Positions 1 to 5,556 of a stretch of DNA of 5,556 bases are shown here, piece by piece. The notes under the pieces are model-generated. The model saw only the letters and a program-made list of their open reading frames with translations, was not told the origin of the DNA and searched no databases. The number at the start of each line of letters is the position of its first letter. The first letter of the stretch is position 1. The position numbers and the translations under genes are program-made. Source of the DNA: Oxalobacteraceae bacterium UBA6704 (GTDB taxonomy: Bacteria; Pseudomonadota; Gammaproteobacteria; Burkholderiales; Burkholderiaceae_D); assembly GCA_002454505.1 (NCBI GenBank), contig DKJA01000028.1, positions 5,193-10,748 of the forward strand. The letters run 5' to 3'.

Positions 1-10
1 GGCGATCCGG

Positions 11-92
11 CTGTCCCCTCGGTTGTTTTTTCTGTCCTCTCGACCAACGTCAAGAACAACCCCGGGGACAGTCCCTTGCAGGGACAGTCCCC
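11..92. repeat. Nested inverted repeats of the GGGGACAG / CTGTCCCC family downstream of the protease gene
   Basis: Two structures overlap here. The outer one pairs CTGTCCCC (11-18) with GGGGACAG (64-71), and GGTTGTT (21-27) with AACAACC (55-61), giving 15 base pairs around a two-by-two internal loop. The inner one spans 64-92: GGGGAC and GTCCC pair with GGGAC and GTCCCC across an A-A mismatch and a TTGCA loop. That hairpin begins only six bases beyond the protease stop codon, so it could cap the 3' end of that mRNA. It has no following T-run on the minus strand, so it is not a canonical intrinsic terminator. The same octamer recurs at 3180-3187 and 5489-5496, always between genes, which favours a dispersed intergenic repeat. 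The pairing is seen directly; the function is inferred. Confidence 0.6.
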
Positions 93-97
93 ACCCA

Positions 98-2773
98 TCA
101 CCGCACCACGAACACCATCCCGGCGCCGCCGACATTGATGCCCTGGCTGTTCTGCTGCGCCACGCCGCACAGGAACTGCTGGCCTGCTTCGGCGGATGGC
201 GGGATCGTCGTGCGCAATGCCAGCGGATACAGGATGCCCGGCGCCTTCTCCAGCGTCACGCGCACCAGCGGCTGGCGGATCTCGACGTAGCGCTGGCCGT
301 TGCGCAGCACCACGTCGCCGCCCTGCACGGTCACGTTGCCGATCTTGTGCAGCTTGTTGCACTCGAACGTGGAGCCTTTGCTTAATGTGAGGATGCCCTT
401 GCAGCAGCCGAAGCGGGTTTTCACTTTCGTCTCGTGCAGGAACACGAGGTTGTCGCAGCTGGCATCGTCCGGATCGCCGCCCGGGCTCACCTGGTTCTCG
501 AAATCGATGGCGGGGAAGGCGGTGCCCGGTTCGTCGAGCGACAGCGTCAGCGGCATCGCGGCGGGCAGGCGGCTGCGGTCGATCTGCAGCGTCATCCGCG
601 TTTCCAGGTTGTAGCGGTTGCCGGCGACAATGTGGAAGGCGGCCGATGCGTTGGCGAATACGTCGATGACGGACAGGTTGCGCTGCGCGAGGTTGTTGCG
701 CCGTGCCGTGATCGGATCGCCCGTCAGCGGCGCCGTGGCGAAGGCGTAGTCGTTGTCGGCATTGACCACCGCCAGCAGGCAGCCGTGCCAGCCGTTGTTG
801 GCCACCCAGCCGTACAGCGTTTCCGTCTGCGCCGCTTCGATGCGGAACTTGGCGATCACCGTGGCGCCGGCGGCAACGGAGCCGAAGCTGGCGGTCAGCG
901 CGGTGGGTGCCACGTGGGTGGCGTCCGACAGCGTCCAGTCCTGTGGATAGACGAACTGCAGGCCCACGTACGGCGTGATGCGGGTGCCGATGGTGACGTT
1001 GCGGGCATCCCGCGCGCCGGTATTCGTCACGCGCACGTAGATGTAGTTGGCCTGGCCCCGTTCCACGTTCTTCGATTGCAGCGGGTCGCTGGGCACGAAC
1101 ACGTCGTCGTCCGTGATGCGCACGACGACATCCGAGAAGTCCCAGAAATTCCCGCCCGTGAACGGCTCGGCGCCCGAATCGGACGGCGCATCCTTGATCA
1201 TCACGTCCGCCTCGTCCAGCGCGCGGTAGACGTTGATGCGGCCATAGCCCATCTCCTGGTTCCAGCTGCCGTTCGGCCGGCCGGCCGTGTCGGCGTAGGC
1301 CACCGCGCCCACTTTCTGCGCCGTGCGCTCGATGTGCGCGCGCACCTGCACATTGGTCAGCGTGGGATAGGTGCTGCGGATCAGCGCGGCCAGGCCGGCC
1401 ACGTGCGGCGTGGCGGACGACGTGCCGTTGAACAGCAGCTCGTAGTCGCCGGCCGTGCCGGCACCGGTGTTGTAGCCGCCCGTGCCCTGGATGTCCGTGG
1501 TGGGAATGTGCACGCCCGGCGACACGACGGAGATCTCGGGACCGAAGTTGGAGCCCCACGGTTCACCATCGGGCGACAGCGGCGTCTTGCGGTTGTCGAT
1601 TTCGTCCGATGCGCCGACGGCGATCACCAGCGGATTGGTGGCGGGGTAGGTGATCGGGCCGTTGTAGTTGTGCGTGGCCACGCACATCACCACGTCGTTG
1701 TTGAAGGCGTTCTGGATGGCCGGATCGATGATCGCCGTGCTCCACGCATTCCAGCCGAAGCTCATGCTGATCACGTCCGCGCCGTTGGCGCTGGCGTAGT
1801 TGATGCCGTTGGCGACCTCCACGTCGCTCCACGTGTCGAAGGCCACCGGCAGGATACGCGCATTGCCGGCCACGCCCGTGACGCCGGTGCCGTTATCGTA
1901 GGTGGCCGCCACGATGCCGGCGCAGGCGGTGCCGTGGTTGCCGGTGGGCGAGCCGTCCGGCAGCATCGTGCCCAGGTTGATGCCGGGCGACGCGAAGCGC
2001 AGGTCGGGGTGGGTCAGGTCGCAGCCTTCGTCCAGCACGCAGATGACGACGGTCGACACGCCCGTCGAGATGTCCCAGCCGGTGGTGCCCGGGCCGCCCG
2101 CCTCGATGCGGGTCATGTCCCACTGCTGCGGATACAGCGTGTCGCTCGGCGCAATCGACGTGGGCGTCAGCAGCGGCATCGTCTCGAACTGGAAGTCAGC
2201 CACGGCCGCGTTGGGTGTTTGCCGGACACAGTCGCGCAACTGGTAGGCATTGACTTCCCGCGCGTTGGCGATCTGGAAGTAACGGTAGCCGTTCAGGTAG
2301 CGCGATTTTTCCGGCAGCTCCTTCAGCACCGGGTCGGGGCAGGCGGCGGCCTTGCCGATGCCCGTCGGCAGGATGCCGGGAATGTTCGGGTCGCGCGGTT
2401 CGCGCAGCTTGATGACGCCCACGTTCGGCAGCGGTGCCATCAGGCCGCGGCGGCCTTCCTGGCCGGCCATCCGGTAGACGGGGCCGATGAAGTCCAGGCC
2501 GATGGCGGCGCCTGCCTCCTCGATCTTCTGCAGCTGCTCGTCGTTCAGCGGCCGGCGCGCCTGCGCCCAGTAACGGGATTTCGTGTGATTCACGCGCTCG
2601 CCGGGGATGGGGGCGCGGTCGGGCTCGTCCTCGAGGAACAAGTCCACGCTGTGCAGGAACTGGCGGACATCGGCGCGATCGCGCGGCGCCCGCAGCGCCA
2701 GCAGGATGCGGCTGGCATCGAGCGCCAGCGGCGTGCCGGAGCTGTGCGACATCTGTTGGGGGAAATTTCTCAT
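98..2773 (-). CDS. Subtilisin-like serine peptidase (S8 family) with long N-terminal region and C-terminal beta extension
   Basis: An 891-residue peptidase predicted to cleave proteins through a subtilisin-type Asp/His/Ser triad. The triad is D248 (VLDEG), H280 (NHGTACAG) and S452 (NGTSSATPHVAG), and N369 in VATHN is the likely oxyanion Asn. The HGTxCAG form around the His recalls kexin-like and some bacterial S8 subgroups. The catalytic domain covers roughly residues 235-520. About 230 residues precede it, presumably a propeptide or regulatory region, with no hydrophobic signal peptide. Residues ~540-650 look like a beta-sandwich of CARDB type (YVRVTNTGARDARNV). Residues ~650-891 are unrecognised and carry six Cys, including the CC pair at 790-791. 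The start at 2773 is chosen because AAAGGA lies eight bases upstream; the frame stays open to an ATG at 2911 without equal support. The gene is monocistronic in view and divergent from the tRNA. The family is certain; location, substrate and C-terminal role are unknown. Confidence 0.93.
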   Translation of the reverse strand: MRNFPQQMSHSSGTPLALDASRILLALRAPRDRADVRQFLHSVDLFLEDEPDRAPIPGERVNHTKSRYWAQARRPLNDEQLQKIEEAGAAIGLDFIGPVYRMAGQEGRRGLMAPLPNVGVIKLREPRDPNIPGILPTGIGKAAACPDPVLKELPEKSRYLNGYRYFQIANAREVNAYQLRDCVRQTPNAAVADFQFETMPLLTPTSIAPSDTLYPQQWDMTRIEAGGPGTTGWDISTGVSTVVICVLDEGCDLTHPDLRFASPGINLGTMLPDGSPTGNHGTACAGIVAATYDNGTGVTGVAGNARILPVAFDTWSDVEVANGINYASANGADVISMSFGWNAWSTAIIDPAIQNAFNNDVVMCVATHNYNGPITYPATNPLVIAVGASDEIDNRKTPLSPDGEPWGSNFGPEISVVSPGVHIPTTDIQGTGGYNTGAGTAGDYELLFNGTSSATPHVAGLAALIRSTYPTLTNVQVRAHIERTAQKVGAVAYADTAGRPNGSWNQEMGYGRINVYRALDEADVMIKDAPSDSGAEPFTGGNFWDFSDVVVRITDDDVFVPSDPLQSKNVERGQANYIYVRVTNTGARDARNVTIGTRITPYVGLQFVYPQDWTLSDATHVAPTALTASFGSVAAGATVIAKFRIEAAQTETLYGWVANNGWHGCLLAVVNADNDYAFATAPLTGDPITARRNNLAQRNLSVIDVFANASAAFHIVAGNRYNLETRMTLQIDRSRLPAAMPLTLSLDEPGTAFPAIDFENQVSPGGDPDDASCDNLVFLHETKVKTRFGCCKGILTLSKGSTFECNKLHKIGNVTVQGGDVVLRNGQRYVEIRQPLVRVTLEKAPGILYPLALRTTIPPSAEAGQQFLCGVAQQNSQGINVGGAGMVFVVR

Positions 2774-2781
2774 GATAGCGA

Positions 2782-2787
2782 TCCTTT
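2782..2787 (-). promoter_or_regulatory. Ribosome binding site of the S8 protease gene
   Basis: The minus strand reads AAAGGA here, eight bases before the ATG at 2773-2771. This decides the start codon, since the same frame is open upstream to an ATG at 2911. The next in-frame ATG downstream (2752) is placed too far from this site. Confidence 0.65.
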
Positions 2788-2877
2788 GGTTCGCAGATCT
2801 TCGATCGTCCGGACGGATGAACCACCTCGGCCGGGAGAGGACGCCCCTGGCAAGAAGAGGCGATCTAACGAGTTTAT

Positions 2878-2915
2878 GACGTTTTTTCACAACGTCTTTG
2901 CGGCATGTCATGCCG
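2878..2915. promoter_or_regulatory. Two inverted repeats in the protease/tRNA divergent region (candidate operators)
   Basis: CGGCATG (2901-2907) and CATGCCG (2909-2915) form a perfect 7+7 inverted repeat around a single central T. Immediately to the left, GACGTT (2878-2883) and AACGTC (2891-2896) form a 6+6 repeat with a seven-base spacer. Both lie in the 163-base region between the protease start and the tRNA promoter. Read on the minus strand, the GACGTT repeat overlaps a weak promoter-like TTGTGA box, which would place the sites near the start of protease transcription. A dimeric regulator is a reasonable guess; no known operator consensus was recognised. Confidence 0.35.
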
Positions 2916-2933
2916 TATTCGGGGAAAATGGTG

Positions 2934-2962
2934 TTGTTGACTTGGTTTCACACGGCTATAAT
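2934..2962 (+). promoter_or_regulatory. Sigma70-type promoter of tRNA-Asn copy 1
   Basis: A perfect TATAAT (-10) lies at 2957-2962. A weak -35 box, TTGTTG at 2934-2939, sits 17 bases upstream; an overlapping TTGACT at 2937-2942 fits the consensus better but leaves only 14 bases. The -10 is followed by a GC-rich stretch (CGGCCTC) before the expected transcription start, the discriminator type seen in stable-RNA promoters under stringent control. The same -10 and discriminator recur before the second tRNA-Asn. Confidence 0.75.
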
Positions 2963-2993
2963 TCGGCCTCCTTTCCCTGATAGCTCAGTCGGT
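2955..2993 (+). repeat. Direct repeat, left copy (tRNA-Asn promoter core and 5' end)
   Basis: The 39 bases from the -10 box into the tRNA D loop match 5518-5556 at 37 positions; the differences are at 2963/5526 and 2971/5534. Same orientation, 2,563 bases apart, with the receptor gene between. The second copy is cut by the window end, so the repeat probably extends through the tRNA. Confidence 0.85.
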
Positions 2994-3049
2994 AGAGCGA
3001 CGGACTGTTAATCCGCAGGTCCCTGGTTCGAGTCCAGGTCGGGGAGCCA
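2974..3049 (+). tRNA. tRNA-Asn (anticodon GUU), copy 1
   Basis: A complete 76-base tRNA with genomically encoded CCA (3047-3049) and discriminator G at 3046. The acceptor arms TCCCTGA (2974-2980) and TCGGGGA (3039-3045) pair along seven positions with one G-U. The D stem is GCTC/GAGC, the T stem CCTGG/CCAGG with a TTCGAGT loop, and the anticodon loop CTGTTAA places GTT at 3007-3009, position 34-36. The only blemish is an A-C mismatch at position 27-43, at the top of the anticodon stem. The tRNA decodes AAC/AAU. It has its own promoter and terminator, so it is probably transcribed alone. Confidence 0.97.
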
Positions 3050-3056
3050 GAATGCC

Positions 3057-3083
3057 AAAAGCCGCGTTACATACGCGGCTTTT
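3057..3083 (+). terminator. Intrinsic terminator after tRNA-Asn copy 1
   Basis: AAAAGCCGCGT (3057-3067) and ACGCGGCTTTT (3073-3083) form an 11-base-pair stem around a five-base loop (TACAT). The GC core sits next to a T-run on the plus strand, eight bases after the tRNA CCA end. The flanking A-run makes the structure symmetrical, so it could also stop transcription arriving from the other direction. It should insulate the receptor gene from the tRNA promoter. Confidence 0.85.
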
Positions 3084-3145
3084 GCTTATCCGGGCCAATG
3101 ACAAATGCAGTACACAATATTGCAGGACGTTGGCAGCAGATACAT

Positions 3146-3170
3146 AAAAGAGGGCGGCAGGCCGGCCCTC
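3146..3170 (-). terminator. GC-rich hairpin with minus-strand T-run, upstream of the receptor
   Basis: GAGGGC (3150-3155) pairs with GCCCTC (3165-3170) around a nine-base G/C-rich loop. On the minus strand the stem is followed by TTTT (complement of 3146-3149), which is the layout of an intrinsic terminator. No minus-strand gene lies just upstream of it, so it would act on antisense transcription out of the receptor gene, or it is simply a leader hairpin in the receptor mRNA. The stem is short, so the call is tentative. Confidence 0.35.
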
Positions 3171-3179
3171 CACAAAGAC

Positions 3180-3187
3180 GGGGACAG
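3180..3187 (+). repeat. GGGGACAG intergenic repeat copy in the receptor leader
   Basis: An exact GGGGACAG, preceded by CAAAGAC, lies about 43 bases before the receptor start codon. It matches the octamer in the structures at 11-92 and, inverted, at 5489-5496. All exact copies I found by eye in the window are outside coding sequence. The function is unknown. Confidence 0.45.
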
Positions 3188-3230
3188 CGTTGAACACCTT
3201 CGCAAGATTTCTTAAAACCCAGGAAAGCAA

Positions 3231-5456
<2,226 letters not shown>

Positions 5457-5469
5457 TCAGCGCCTGATG

Positions 5470-5504
5470 GCTGGTGGGGGATGATGTTCTGTCCCCTTGC
5501 CAGC
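5470..5504 (+). other. Imperfect hairpin after the receptor gene, overlapping the second tRNA promoter
   Basis: GCTGG (5470-5474) and GGGGA (5477-5481) pair with TCCCC (5492-5496) and CCAGC (5500-5504) around a ten-base loop, starting 13 bases after the receptor stop codon. It lacks a T-run, so it may be a weak or Rho-assisted 3' end rather than an intrinsic terminator. Its 3' arm contains the inverted octamer CTGTCCCC (5489-5496) and overlaps the -35 box of the next tRNA promoter. Confidence 0.4.
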
Positions 5505-5525
5505 TGTCAAAACGGCCGCTATAAT
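5497..5525 (+). promoter_or_regulatory. Sigma70-type promoter of tRNA-Asn copy 2
   Basis: TTGCCA (5497-5502, five of six consensus bases) and a perfect TATAAT (5520-5525) are spaced by the optimal 17 bases. The -10 is enclosed by GGCCG (5514-5518) and CGGCC (5527-5531), and the same GC-rich discriminator as in copy 1 follows. This is the strongest promoter in the window, in keeping with a stable-RNA gene and probable growth-rate/ppGpp control. Confidence 0.85.
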
Positions 5526-5556
5526 ACGGCCTCTTTTCCCTGATAGCTCAGTCGGT
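5518..5556 (+). repeat. Direct repeat, right copy (tRNA-Asn promoter core and 5' end)
   Basis: Partner of the repeat at 2955-2993, covering the -10 region, the discriminator and the first 20 bases of the second tRNA-Asn, and ending at the window edge. The -35 regions of the two copies are not alike, so the similarity begins close to the -10 box. Confidence 0.85.
5537..5556 (+). tRNA. tRNA-Asn copy 2, 5' part only (cut by the window edge)
   Basis: The last 20 bases are identical to the first 20 of the tRNA at 2974: acceptor arm TCCCTGA, the D stem GCTC and part of the D loop. The promoter is also shared in layout. The anticodon lies outside the window, so Asn identity rests on the matching 5' end and upstream region; another tRNA with the same 5' arm remains possible. 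Confidence 0.8.

Larger units (their letters stand above)
3084..3230 (+). other. Leader region of the TonB-dependent receptor gene
   Basis: This 147-base gap must hold the receptor promoter if the tRNA terminator at 3057-3083 is efficient. I see no convincing -35/-10 pair; TTGCAG at 3120-3125 with TACATA at 3141-3146 is a poor match with a 15-base spacer. The region holds a GC-rich hairpin at 3150-3170 and a GGGGACAG repeat copy at 3180-3187. It ends in a good ribosome binding site, AGGA at 3221-3224, six bases before the ATG at 3231. No Fur-box-like A/T palindrome was recognised. Confidence 0.5.

Noticed and set aside
1..97. A CRISPR array suggested by the repeated GGGACAGTCCC units.
   Set aside because: Only two tandem units separated by five bases, with no regular spacers; the geometry is that of a hairpin.
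23..385. A 120-codon plus-strand open frame at the left edge.
   Set aside because: It overlaps the protease C-terminal coding region and the hairpin repeats, with biased His/Arg-rich composition and no recognisable ribosome binding site or domain.
2774..2911. A longer protease start at ATG 2911, adding 46 residues.
   Set aside because: The added residues are basic and unlike a signal peptide, the ATG lies inside the CGGCATG palindrome, and a good ribosome binding site supports 2773 instead.
434..2980. An 848-codon open frame on the plus strand, opposite the protease gene.
   Set aside because: It is the antisense shadow of a GC-rich gene. Its product is a low-complexity mix rich in Arg, His, Val, Gly and Ala with no recognisable domain, whereas the minus strand encodes a clear S8 peptidase. 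It also runs into the tRNA promoter.

Overview
This window of about 5.6 kb comes from a GC-rich Gram-negative bacterium. A TonB-dependent outer-membrane receptor, a tRNA-Asn of betaproteobacterial type with an encoded CCA end, and GGGGACAG-type intergenic repeats together suggest a member of the Burkholderiales. Oxalobacteraceae (Massilia or a relative) is my best guess from family resemblance; no database was searched.

Layout, left to right. Positions 1-97 hold a repeat-rich intergenic tail with nested inverted repeats built on GGGGACAG / CTGTCCCC. Positions 98-2773 (minus strand) encode an 891-residue subtilisin-like (S8) serine peptidase with an intact Asp/His/Ser triad, a long N-terminal region without an export signal, and a C-terminal extension of beta-rich and Cys-containing segments. 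Positions 2774-2936 are a divergent intergenic region with two short inverted repeats. A sigma70-type promoter then drives a complete tRNA-Asn(GUU) at 2974-3049, closed by a strong hairpin terminator at 3057-3083. After a 147-base leader comes a complete TonB-dependent receptor (3231-5456, plus strand, 741 residues). Next is a short intergenic stretch with another GGGGACAG-type copy and a second, near-consensus tRNA promoter. The window ends inside a second tRNA-Asn gene (first 20 bases, 5537-5556).

The receptor gene is therefore bracketed by two same-orientation tRNA-Asn genes whose promoter/5' regions are nearly identical (37 of 39 positions). The protease and receptor are separated by a tRNA and lie on opposite strands, so they do not form an operon and nothing here shows that they cooperate. 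The receptor has no adjacent regulator, transporter or periplasmic binding protein in view, so its ligand cannot be assigned. I found no CRISPR array, transposase, integrase or clear multi-gene novel system. The most unusual elements are the architecture of the protease, the tRNA-receptor-tRNA arrangement and the intergenic repeat family.
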